Below are positions 1 to 6,143 of a DNA stretch of 8,031 nucleotides, piece by piece; position 1 is the first letter of the stretch; each line of letters opens with the position of its first letter. The notes under the pieces are model-generated. The model saw only the letters and a program-made list of their open reading frames with translations, did not search any database and was not told where the DNA came from. A program made the position numbers and the translations under genes. Source of the stretch: Ramlibacter sp. (GTDB taxonomy: Bacteria; Pseudomonadota; Gammaproteobacteria; Burkholderiales; Burkholderiaceae_C); assembly GCA_021156245.1 (NCBI GenBank), contig JAJNBO010000142.1:1-8031 (forward strand). The letters run 5' to 3'.

Positions 1-955
1 CGCCACCCAGCTTGACGATGTGCTGCGCGGAGTCCATCGCCTTGTAGAAGGTCGGGAAGTTCACCACGCCCAGCACCTTGGCCCGCGGCAGCTCGGACAG
101 CCGCAGCGTCAGGCTGCGGGTGAGCGCCAGCGTGCCTTCGCTGCCGACCAGCAGGTGCGCCAGGTTGACGCTGCCGTCGGCGGTGTACGGCTTCTCGTTC
201 TGGTTGTGGAAGACGTCCAGGTTGTAGCCGGCGACGCGGCGCAGCACCTTGGGCCAGCGCGCCTCGATCTCGGGCGCCAGTGCCAGCGCCAGGTCGCGCA
301 CGCGTTCGCCCATGGCGCGCGCCGCGCCGCTGCTGGCGTCGAAGCGGCCGAAGGTGTGCAGCGCGCCGTCGGAGGTCCACGCCTGCGCGCCCAGCACGTT
401 GTGCACCATGTTGCCGTAGGCGATGCTGCGGCTGCCGCAGGAGTTGTTGCCCGCCATGCCGCCGAGGGTGGCTTGCGCCGCCGTGGACACGTCCACGGGA
501 TACCAGAGCCCCAGCTTCTTCAACTGCGCGTTCAGGTGGTCCAGCACGATGCCCGGCTCCACGGTGGCCGTGCGCGCGTTCGCGTCGACCTCGAGCACGT
601 TGCGCACGTGCTTGGAGAAGTCGATCACCAGTCCCGCCCCGACCGTCTGGCCGCACTGGCTCGTGCCGCCGCCGCGCGGCACCACCGGCACCTTCAGGTC
701 GCGGCAGATGTCCAGGGCGAGCCGTGCATCTTCCGCCGTGCTCGGCACGAACACGCCGACCGGCGTGACCTGGTAGATCGAGGCGTCGGTGGCATAGCGG
801 CCGCGGTCGGCAGGGGAGAACAGGACCTCGCCGGCAGTCTCCTGAGCGAGGCGCTGCGCCAGGCGGCCGGCCACCTCGTTGCTCGCGCGCGAAACGGTGT
901 CGTACGCAGCGCCGGCCGCTTCCCTGGCGACTTCCAGCGGAAGGGGCGCGTTCAT
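1..955 (-). CDS. FAD-binding oxidase, 2-hydroxyacid dehydrogenase type (N-terminal part, cut by window edge)
   Basis: The first 318 residues are visible; the gene continues past the left edge. This is the FAD-binding (PCMH/GlcD-like) domain of a flavoprotein that oxidises 2-hydroxyacids such as D-lactate, glycolate or D-2-hydroxyglutarate to 2-oxoacids. Flavin-binding motifs seen: PRGGGTSQCGQTVG at residues 92-105, GGMAGNNSCGSRS at 165-177 and GSEGTLA at 271-277. The NNSCGSRS form is what I know from the long proteins (about 950-1000 residues) that fuse the FAD oxidase to a C-terminal 4Fe-4S/CCG domain, like YdiJ or bacterial Dld; that half lies outside the window, so this is inference. The start ATG (955-953) overlaps the regulator's stop as ATGA, so the two are translationally coupled. 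The family call is firm; the substrate is unknown, with glycolate or another short 2-hydroxyacid favoured by the neighbouring glyoxylate aminotransferase. Confidence 0.9.
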   Translation of the reverse strand, partial: MNAPLPLEVAREAAGAAYDTVSRASNEVAGRLAQRLAQETAGEVLFSPADRGRYATDASIYQVTPVGVFVPSTAEDARLALDICRDLKVPVVPRGGGTSQCGQTVGAGLVIDFSKHVRNVLEVDANARTATVEPGIVLDHLNAQLKKLGLWYPVDVSTAAQATLGGMAGNNSCGSRSIAYGNMVHNVLGAQAWTSDGALHTFGRFDASSGAARAMGERVRDLALALAPEIEARWPKVLRRVAGYNLDVFHNQNEKPYTADGSVNLAHLLVGSEGTLALTRSLTLRLSELPRAKVLGVVNFPTFYKAMDSAQHIVKLGG

Positions 956-1586
956 GCGGCACCCCGCTGCGCCTGCGCTTCGCGCAACTGCTCCAGCACC
1001 ACGTCGCGCTTGTTGCGCAGGTGGACGAGCAGCACGTCGCGCATGCCCGCGGCGTCGCGCGCCGCCAGCGCCTCGATCATCCGCTCGTGTTCCTTCAGGG
1101 CGCGTTTCCACTTCTCGCCGTCCTGGTTGGACCGGAAGCGCAGCGCCTGCAGGCGGGCATTGACCTGGTTGTAGACAGTGCCCAGCACCGGATTCTTGGC
1201 GGCGGCGCTGATGGCGTTGTGGATGCGCGCGTTCAAGGTGTAGTACCCCGACAGGTCGCGCCGCGTGTAGGCCGCCATCATTTCGAACTGCATGGCCTGG
1301 ATCTCGGCCAGCTCGGTGTCGGTGATCCGTTGCGCGGCCAGCTCGCCCGAGAGGCTTTCCAGCCCGGCCATGACTTCGAAAGTATTCAGGACGTCGGCCT
1401 CGGTCAGGGAAAGCGCTATCGCTCCGCGATTGGGCAGGAGTTCCACTAGGCCTTCCGCGGCGAGCATCCTCGCTCGTTCAGCTTGGCGCCCGGGGCGATG
1501 CGGCCTTCCACCAGCATCTGGCGCAGGCGATGCGCCACCTGCTCGTGCAGGGTGGCGCGGGGGATGGAGATCACTTCCGCGGTCAT
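952..1586 (-). pseudogene. GntR-family regulator, FCD subfamily, disrupted by a deletion and frameshift in the HTH
   Basis: Two out-of-frame pieces together make an FCD-type GntR regulator. Piece 1 (1586-1470) reads MTAEVISIPR...APGAKLNER, 39 residues, the first helices of the winged HTH. Piece 2 (1467-952, 171 residues) starts MLAAEGLVELLPNRGAI, the HTH wing, and continues through the FCD ligand domain with NARIH, EHERMIEAL and VHLRN carrying the usual metal-binding histidines. In intact relatives about 18 residues of the type ELxExLxVSRTPLREALx join LNER to the (R/M)LAAEGL strand. They are absent here, and a 52-bp deletion satisfies both the frame change and the family spacing; 39+18+171 gives 228 residues, normal for the family. 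Frame 1 stops at TAG 1448-1446. An uninterrupted frame from GTG 1593 exists but begins with about 42 residues of out-of-frame nonsense. An FCD-only protein from ATG 1467 is possible. Assembly error is the alternative. FCD relatives include GlcC and LldR, which sense 2-hydroxyacids. Confidence 0.85.
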
Positions 1587-1593
1587 GGGGCAC

Positions 1594-1599
1594 ATTTTG
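1594..1599 (-). promoter_or_regulatory. Candidate -10 of the regulator promoter (-35 at 1622-1617)
   Basis: On the minus strand, TTGCCT (1622-1617) and CAAAAT (1599-1594) are separated by 17 bases. Each matches the sigma-70 consensus in at least four positions. The predicted transcript start, seven bases on, falls on or next to the A of the regulator ATG at 1586. No Shine-Dalgarno sequence is visible upstream of that ATG, so the message may be leaderless. The -10 lies wholly inside the left 14-bp operator-like site, which suggests autoregulation. Prediction by eye only. Confidence 0.4.
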
Positions 1600-1607
1600 T
1601 ATGCAAA
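1594..1607. promoter_or_regulatory. Operator-like site 1 (left copy of a 14-bp repeat)
   Basis: ATTTTGTATGCAAA. Its core TTGTATGCAA is a palindrome with a single mismatched pair (reverse complement TTGCATACAA), the size and shape expected for a GntR/FCD dimer. An identical 14-mer lies at 1657-1670, and both are AT-rich islands in GC-rich DNA. This copy covers the candidate -10 of the regulator gene. Binding by the adjacent GntR protein is inference from position and form. Confidence 0.65.
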
Positions 1608-1645
1608 TTTCGAGGGAGGCAAGCCGGCGCTAGGGAGAAGAAGGG

Positions 1646-1674
1646 TTGACAAGAGGATTTTGTATGCAAAAAAT
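1646..1674 (+). promoter_or_regulatory. Candidate sigma-70 promoter of the aminotransferase operon
   Basis: A perfect -35 hexamer TTGACA (1646-1651) is followed after 17 bases by AAAAAT (1669-1674), a four-of-six -10. Transcription would start near 1681, giving a leader of about 24 bases before the ATG at 1705. The second 14-bp site fills the promoter-proximal half of the spacer and touches the -10, a layout that fits steric repression. The -35 is convincing; the -10 is weaker. Confidence 0.6.
1657..1670. promoter_or_regulatory. Operator-like site 2 (right copy of the 14-bp repeat)
   Basis: Identical to the site at 1594-1607. It sits between the -35 and -10 of the aminotransferase promoter. 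Start-to-start spacing of the two copies is 63 bp, six turns of B-DNA at 10.5 bp per turn, so two bound dimers would face the same side of the helix and could contact each other. The sequence identity and spacing are seen directly; the regulatory role is inferred. Confidence 0.65.
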
Positions 1675-1704
1675 GCCCCACCTCGCCTTTTCACCGGACA
1701 GACC

Positions 1705-2934
1705 ATGCTGACGCTCGATTTCCATCCCACCGGCCGCCACTTCCTGCAGATCCCGGGGCCCTCGCCCGTGCCGGACCGCATCCTGCGGGCCATGAGCTTT
1801 CCCACCATCGACCACCGCGGCCCGGAGTTCGGCGTGCTGGGACTGCGCGTGCTCAAGGGCATCCAGCAGATCTTCCAGACCAAGCATCCCGTGGTGATCT
1901 ACCCGGCCTCGGGGACCGGCGCCTGGGAAGCGGCGTTGTCCAACACGCTGAGCCCCGGCGACCATGTGCTGATGTACGAGACGGGCCACTTTGCCGCGCT
2001 GTGGAACAAGCTCGCGACGCGCCTGGGCATCCAGACCGAAGTGCTCGGCCTCCCCGGCATCGAAGGCTGGCGCAAGGGCGTGCAGGCGCACCTGATCGAA
2101 GAGCGCCTGAAAAGCGACAAGGAACACGCCATCAAGGCCGTGTGCGTGGTCCACAACGAGACCTCCACCGGCGCCACCAGCAACATCCTCGCGGTGCGGC
2201 GCGCCATCGATGCCGCGAAGCATCCGGCGCTGTTGATCGTCGACTCCATTTCCGGACTGGCGTCCGCCGAATACAGGCACGACGAGTGGGGCGTGGACGT
2301 CACCGTGAGCGGCTCGCAGAAGGGCCTGATGCTGCCGCCGGGCATCAGCTTCAACGCGGTGTCGCCCAAGGCGATCGAGGCGAGCAAGTCCGCGAAGCTG
2401 CCCAAGTCCTTCTGGGCCTGGGACGAGATCATCGAGATGAACAAGACGGGCTATTGGCCCTACACGCCGAACACCAACCTGCTGTACGGGCTGGCCGAAG
2501 CCTGCGACATGCTGCTGGACCCGCACTTTGGCGGACTCGAAGGCACGTTCGCGCGGCACCGTCGGTGGGGCGAGGGCGTGCGCAGCGCGGTCAAGGCCTG
2601 GGGCCTGGAGATCCAGTGCACCGAAACCGCCAGCCAGTCGCCCGTGCTCACCGGCGTGATCATGCCGGAGGGCGTGGATGCCGACGCGGTGCGCAAGCTG
2701 ATCTACGAACGCTTCGACCTCTCGCTGGGCACCGGCCTGGGCAAGGTGAAGGGGCGCATGTTCCGCATCGGCCACCTGGGGGACTGCAACGACCTCACCC
2801 TGATGGCAGCCTTGTCCGGTTGCGAGATGGGCCTCAAGCTGTCCGGCGTCAAGCTGGCCGGCTCCGGCGTCGCCGCCGCCATGGATTACTTCGCCGGCCA
2901 CCCGGCGCCCGTCGCCCTGCAGAAGGCGGCCTGA
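1705..2934 (+). CDS. sgaA: Serine-glyoxylate aminotransferase (class V PLP aminotransferase)
   Basis: A 409-residue cytoplasmic PLP enzyme that transfers the amino group of serine (or alanine/aspartate in relatives) to glyoxylate, giving glycine. Length and sequence resemble methylotroph SgaA along the whole protein: QIPGPSPVPDRILRAM near the start, PASGTGAWEAALSNTL at 67-82 (cofactor phosphate/ring region), HNETSTG at 150-156, the PLP-contacting Asp180 in IVDSISG, the Schiff-base Lys206 in SGSQKGLMLP, TGYWPYTP in the middle, and the C-terminal GLGKVKGRMFRIGHLGD. The ATG at 1705 is chosen because the homology begins there and it lies just after the predicted transcript start; the frame is open further upstream but through the operator region. 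No strong Shine-Dalgarno sequence is visible. It is the first gene of the plus-strand operon. The amino donor is uncertain: related class V enzymes such as BhcA use aspartate. Confidence 0.87.
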   Translation: MLTLDFHPTGRHFLQIPGPSPVPDRILRAMSFPTIDHRGPEFGVLGLRVLKGIQQIFQTKHPVVIYPASGTGAWEAALSNTLSPGDHVLMYETGHFAALWNKLATRLGIQTEVLGLPGIEGWRKGVQAHLIEERLKSDKEHAIKAVCVVHNETSTGATSNILAVRRAIDAAKHPALLIVDSISGLASAEYRHDEWGVDVTVSGSQKGLMLPPGISFNAVSPKAIEASKSAKLPKSFWAWDEIIEMNKTGYWPYTPNTNLLYGLAEACDMLLDPHFGGLEGTFARHRRWGEGVRSAVKAWGLEIQCTETASQSPVLTGVIMPEGVDADAVRKLIYERFDLSLGTGLGKVKGRMFRIGHLGDCNDLTLMAALSGCEMGLKLSGVKLAGSGVAAAMDYFAGHPAPVALQKAA

Positions 2935-2968
2935 ACAACGATTCCCGCTTCGCTTTTCCACCCCCATC

Positions 2969-2974
2969 AGGAGA
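2969..2974 (+). promoter_or_regulatory. Ribosome binding site of the Bug receptor gene
   Basis: AGGAGA within AGGAGAGAGA, eight bases before the ATG at 2983. It is the strongest Shine-Dalgarno sequence in this operon, which fits a receptor made in large amounts. It fixes the start directly ahead of the signal peptide. Confidence 0.7.
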
Positions 2975-2982
2975 GAGACAAC

Positions 2983-3948
2983 ATGCAACGCAGAACCTTC
3001 GTGACCGGTGTGGCGGCTTCCGTCGCCTTCCCCCTGGCCTCCGCGCAGAACCTGCCCACCGGGCCGGTGCGCATCATCGTGGGCTTCGCGCCCGGCGGCG
3101 GCACCGACATCCTGGCGCGGGTCATCGGCCAGAAGCTCGGCGACATGTGGAAGACGCAGGTGATCGTGGAGAACAAGGCGGGCGCGTCCGGCACCATCGC
3201 CTCGGACTACGTGGCGAAGCAGGCCGGTGACGGAACGGTGCTGCACATGGCCCACATCAACAGCCATGCGCTGATGCCCAACCTGCAGAAGCTGGGCTAC
3301 GACGCCGAGAAGGACTTCCAGCCGATCGCGCTGGTGGGCGTCACGCCCAACCTGCTGATCTGCGGCGGCATGCAGCCGGCCAAGACCGTGAAGGACCTCG
3401 TGGCGCTGTGCAAGGCCAACCCCGGCAAGATCAGCTTCGGTTCCGCCGGCCCGGGCTCCGCCCAGCACCTGGCGCTGGAGATGTTCATGCTGCAGGCCGG
3501 CGTGAAGGCGATCCACGTGCCGTACAAGGGCTCCGGCCCGATGCTGACCGACCTGATCGGCGGCCAGGTGCAGTACAGCTTCGACACGATGACGGCCGCG
3601 ACGCCGCACGTGAAGAACGGCAAGGCCATCGCCATCGCGCAGACGCGCCAGAAGCGTGCGACGGGGCACCCGAACGTGCCGACGATGAACGAGTCCGGCT
3701 TCCCCGGCTTCGAGGCGACCACGTGGTACGGCCTCGTGGGCCCGGGCAAGATGTCTCCCGCGATGGCCAAGCGCATGAACGAAGACGTGAACAAGGCGCT
3801 CGCCATGCCCGACGTCATGGAGAAGCTGGAAGCGTCCGGCGCCGAGGACGGCGGCGGCTCCGTGGACAAGTTCAAGGAGTTCATGGTCGTCGAGCAGACC
3901 AAGTGGGCCAAGGTCATTCGCGAAGCGAACGTCAAAGTGGATGCCTGA
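2983..3948 (+). CDS. Bug/TctC-family periplasmic solute-binding protein
   Basis: A 321-residue extracytoplasmic receptor of the tripartite tricarboxylate transporter family, which binds organic acids or related small molecules in the periplasm. Signal peptide: MQRRTF, a short hydrophobic run, then likely signal peptidase cleavage after ASA (residue 21). The twin arginine (RRTFVTG) resembles a Tat signal but the hydrophobic core is modest, so Sec export is also possible. Mature-domain hallmarks: PVRIIVGFAPGGGTDILAR (28-46) and VIVENKAGASGTIA (60-73), the two ligand-embracing loops, then FGSAGPGSAQHLALEMF and VPYKGSGPMLTDLIGGQVQ further on. The length is typical. No TctA/TctB membrane genes are in the window; Bug genes beside catabolic genes without them are common in Burkholderiales. 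It probably delivers the substrate of the CoA-transferase downstream. The ligand cannot be predicted. Confidence 0.93.
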   Translation: MQRRTFVTGVAASVAFPLASAQNLPTGPVRIIVGFAPGGGTDILARVIGQKLGDMWKTQVIVENKAGASGTIASDYVAKQAGDGTVLHMAHINSHALMPNLQKLGYDAEKDFQPIALVGVTPNLLICGGMQPAKTVKDLVALCKANPGKISFGSAGPGSAQHLALEMFMLQAGVKAIHVPYKGSGPMLTDLIGGQVQYSFDTMTAATPHVKNGKAIAIAQTRQKRATGHPNVPTMNESGFPGFEATTWYGLVGPGKMSPAMAKRMNEDVNKALAMPDVMEKLEASGAEDGGGSVDKFKEFMVVEQTKWAKVIREANVKVDA

Positions 3949-3956
3949 TTGACCTA

Positions 3957-4035
3957 CCCCCGAAGCGGCCAATGCCGCTTCCCCCTCGAGGGGGCGCCAC
4001 CAGCGGCCCGGCAAAGCCGGTTCCGCGGTGGCCGC
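3957..4035. repeat. Structured intergenic repeat with several stem-loops (REP-like)
   Basis: The gap between the Bug and CoA-transferase genes is almost filled by nested inverted repeats. Stem 1 is GAAGCGGC / GCCGCTTC (3962-3969 with 3974-3981, four-base loop). Next is a perfect 14-bp palindrome CCCCCTCGAGGGGG (3981-3994). Stem 3 is GCCACC-A-GCGG / CCGCGGTGGC (3996-4006 with 4023-4032, one bulged A), enclosing CCGGC-AAA-GCCGG (4008-4020). A C-run at 3957-3961 could also pair with the G-run at 3990-3994, giving alternative folds. I recognise this kind of element as dispersed between genes in Comamonadaceae genomes; that is from memory. No T-tract follows, so it is not a standard terminator. 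It may stabilise or attenuate the operon mRNA. Confidence 0.7.
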
Positions 4036-4061
4036 TTGGGAAAACCCGCAGGAATTGAAGT

Positions 4062-5270
4062 ATGAATTCGCCTCGGCCCTTGCCGCTGGCCGGCGTCCGT
4101 GTCCTCGATATCTCCCAGGTGATGGCGGGCCCCTATGCCTGCATGCTGCTGGGCGACCTGGGCGCGGACGTGATCAAGATCGAGCCGCCGGGCACGGGTG
4201 ACCAGACCCGCGGCTCGATGGGTTTCAAGATGAAGGGAGCGGACTCGCTCGGCTTCATCAACATGAACCGCAACAAGCGCAGCGTCACGCTGGACCTCAA
4301 GTCGCCCGCCGGCAAGGAGGTGCTCCTGCAGCTGGCCAGGGACGCGGACATCCTGATCGAGAACTACCGGCCCGGCGCGCTCAGGCGGCTGGGACTCGGC
4401 TATGAAGTGCTCAGGGACGTGAACCCGCGCCTCGTGTACACGAGCATCTCGGGGTTCGGCCAGACCGGCCCGTGGGCGGACCGCCCCGGTTTCGACCTGA
4501 TGGCGCAGGCGATGTCCGGCGTCATGAGCGTGACGGGCTATCCCGACAGCCCGCCGGTGAAGGCGGGCGTGCCGGTGGCCGACATCGGCTGCGCGCTGTT
4601 CGCGATCTACGCCACGCTCTCCGCCTACATCGGCGCGAAGAACACGGGGCAGGGCCAGCACGTCGACGCGGCGCTGTTCGACGCGGCCATGGCCTTCGGT
4701 GTCTGGGACATCTGCGACTGGTGGGGCACGGGCAAGCCGCCGCAGCCCCTGGGCACGTCCAACAAGATGACCGCGCCCTACCAGGCGATGGCCAGCTCGG
4801 ACGGCTGGTTCGTCATGGGCGCGAACAACCAGAAGCTGTGGGTTCAGCTGTGCACCCTGATGCAGCGGGAGGACCTGCTGCAGGACCCGCGCTTCTCCAC
4901 CATCGCACTGCGCCTGGCCAACCGGCCCGCATTGCAGGACGAACTGGAGAAGACCTTCAAGCAGCACACGAAGGAACACTGGGTCGGGATGCTGCTGGAG
5001 AACGGCATCCCGGCGGGCCCCATCCTGAGCTACCCCGAAGCCTTTGGCAGCGATCACGCGAAAGCGCGCAACATGCGCATGGAGATCGACCATCCGGTGG
5101 AAGGCAAGGTGCCGAACATCGGTTTCGCCGTGAAGCTGTCCGGCACGCCGCAGCAGGTGCGCCGCCACCCGCCGCTGCTGGGCGAGCACAACGCCGAAGT
5201 GCTGGGGGAGATCGGCCTGGACGGGCCGGGCATCGAGCGGCTGCGTGCGCAAGGAGCTTTCGGGTCATGA
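4062..5270 (+). CDS. Class III CoA-transferase (CaiB/BaiF/Frc family)
   Basis: A 402-residue cytoplasmic enzyme that moves CoA from a donor thioester such as succinyl-CoA to a free carboxylic acid, activating it for catabolism. Typical family features: PLAGVRVLDISQVMAGPYA at residues 8-26, LGADVIKIEPPGTGDQTR at 33-50, NRNKRSVTLDL at 69-79, DILIENYRPGALRRLGLGY at 96-114, YTSISGFGQTGPWADRPGFD at 126-145, and the probable catalytic Asp174 in GVPVADIG, where formyl-CoA transferase has its nucleophile. GQGQHVDAALFDAAM (196-210) follows. Full length for the family. The ATG at 4062 follows CAGGAA with seven bases between. The stop overlaps the next ATG (ATGA), so translation of the crotonase is coupled. 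The acid substrate is unknown; paralogues differ widely in specificity and annotation by name is unreliable. Confidence 0.92.
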   Translation: MNSPRPLPLAGVRVLDISQVMAGPYACMLLGDLGADVIKIEPPGTGDQTRGSMGFKMKGADSLGFINMNRNKRSVTLDLKSPAGKEVLLQLARDADILIENYRPGALRRLGLGYEVLRDVNPRLVYTSISGFGQTGPWADRPGFDLMAQAMSGVMSVTGYPDSPPVKAGVPVADIGCALFAIYATLSAYIGAKNTGQGQHVDAALFDAAMAFGVWDICDWWGTGKPPQPLGTSNKMTAPYQAMASSDGWFVMGANNQKLWVQLCTLMQREDLLQDPRFSTIALRLANRPALQDELEKTFKQHTKEHWVGMLLENGIPAGPILSYPEAFGSDHAKARNMRMEIDHPVEGKVPNIGFAVKLSGTPQQVRRHPPLLGEHNAEVLGEIGLDGPGIERLRAQGAFGS

Positions 5271-6046
5271 GCGGCGAAGGCAGCGTCCACCTGTCCATCG
5301 ACGCCGGGATCGCGTCCGTCACCTTCGACCGCCCCGGGGCGCGCAACGCGATGACGTGGGCGATGTACGAGCAGCTCCGCGCGATCTGCGAACAGCTGCG
5401 CAGCGATGCATCGGTGCGCGTCGTGCGCTTCCAGGGCGCCGGCGGCGAGGCCTTCGTCGCGGGCACGGACATCGCGCAGTTCCAGTCGTTCACCACCGGC
5501 GAACACGGCGTGCAGTACGAGCGGCAGATCGACGCCACCATCGCGCTCGTCGCGTCGCTGCCGATGCCCACCGTTGCAGTGGTGCAGGGCTGGTGCATCG
5601 GTGGCGGGCTCGCGATCGCGAGCGCGTGCGACTTCCGCATCGCAACGCCGGGCGCGAAGTTCGGCGTGCCGATCGCCCGCACGCTCGGCAATTGCCTGTC
5701 CATCGCGAACGTGGCGGGCCTCGTGGCGGCCCTCGGCCGTCCCCGCGTGCAGCGCCTGCTGTTGCTGGCGGACCTCGTCGGCGCGGACGAGGCGGCCGCG
5801 TGCGGTTACGTGGTCGAGATCGCCACGCCGGACGCGATCGAAGCGGCGGCCCAGAAGCTGTGCTCACGGCTGGCCAGCCTTGCGCCGGTGACCCAGCAGG
5901 TCAGCAAGGAAGCGCTGGATCGCTTGCTGAGGAACGGCTTGCCCGAAGCCGAGGACCTGATCCGCCGCACCTACGGCAGCGAAGACTTCCGTGAAGGCGT
6001 CCGCGCTTTCATCGCCAAGCGCTCCCCGGCGTGGAGCGGCCGGTAG
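5267..6046 (+). CDS. Crotonase-fold protein (enoyl-CoA hydratase/isomerase family) lacking both hydratase glutamates
   Basis: A 259-residue protein of the crotonase superfamily, which acts on acyl-CoA thioesters through an oxyanion hole. The two oxyanion segments are present: AFVAGTDIAQF (62-72) and GWCIGGGLAIASACDFRIA (108-126). The two acid/base glutamates of true hydratases (Glu144 and Glu164 in the rat enzyme) are not: the first falls in KFGVPIARTLGN (131-142), where Ile136 replaces the Glu of the usual PE motif, and the second aligns by eye with Arg163 in GRPRVQRLLLL. It probably binds a CoA ester but does other chemistry, such as isomerisation, decarboxylation or hydrolysis. The ATG at 5267 overlaps the CoA-transferase stop, and AAGGAG lies at 5251-5256, so the pair is coupled and probably acts in sequence. 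The frame is open upstream into the CoA-transferase gene, but that extension is a shadow. Confidence 0.88.
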   Translation: MSGEGSVHLSIDAGIASVTFDRPGARNAMTWAMYEQLRAICEQLRSDASVRVVRFQGAGGEAFVAGTDIAQFQSFTTGEHGVQYERQIDATIALVASLPMPTVAVVQGWCIGGGLAIASACDFRIATPGAKFGVPIARTLGNCLSIANVAGLVAALGRPRVQRLLLLADLVGADEAAACGYVVEIATPDAIEAAAQKLCSRLASLAPVTQQVSKEALDRLLRNGLPEAEDLIRRTYGSEDFREGVRAFIAKRSPAWSGR

Positions 6047-6073
6047 GCCGGGTTCGCGGCAGCGAACCCCGGC
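6047..6073 (+). terminator. Possible terminator hairpin after the operon
   Basis: GCCGGGTTCGC (6047-6057) pairs with GCGAACCCCGGC (6062-6073), with one bulged C and a four-base loop. It starts right after the crotonase stop codon. The stem is strong but is followed by CAAAACA on the plus strand, not a T-run, so it may act as a 3' mRNA stabiliser or a weak terminator. The rest of the gap up to 6143 shows no convincing promoter; TATGCT at 6118-6123 is a poor -10 without a partner. Confidence 0.45.
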
Positions 6074-6143
6074 AAAACACCCGCCACCGTCCTACGCCGC
6101 GCTGTGCGGGCGCTGCCTATGCTGAAACCCAGCGAGGTATTCC

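Noticed and set aside
20..1174. A 384-codon open frame on the plus strand at the left end
   Set aside because: It is antisense to the FAD oxidase, whose cofactor motifs are clear; the plus-strand product has no recognisable pattern.
952..1593. An intact-looking 213-residue regulator from GTG 1593
   Set aside because: The first 42 or so residues do not resemble any GntR N-terminus, whereas the true N-terminal sequence is readable in the other frame from ATG 1586.
3962..3994. An intrinsic terminator after the Bug gene
   Set aside because: The hairpins are strong but followed by C and G runs, not T, and the downstream genes continue in the same direction with the same theme.
1630..4014. A 794-codon open frame on the minus strand opposite the aminotransferase and Bug genes
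   Set aside because: Its product is rich in Arg, His, Gly and Ala with no domain pattern, and it mirrors two well-recognised genes. Long antisense frames are expected at this GC content.
3954..5252. A 432-codon minus-strand open frame opposite the CoA-transferase
   Set aside because: Shadow of a gene with full family similarity; composition is again Arg/His/Ala-rich.
4472..6046. A 524-codon plus-strand frame suggesting a longer or fused crotonase
   Set aside because: Its first half is the CoA-transferase read out of frame. The real crotonase begins at the coupled ATG 5267 with AAGGAG upstream.
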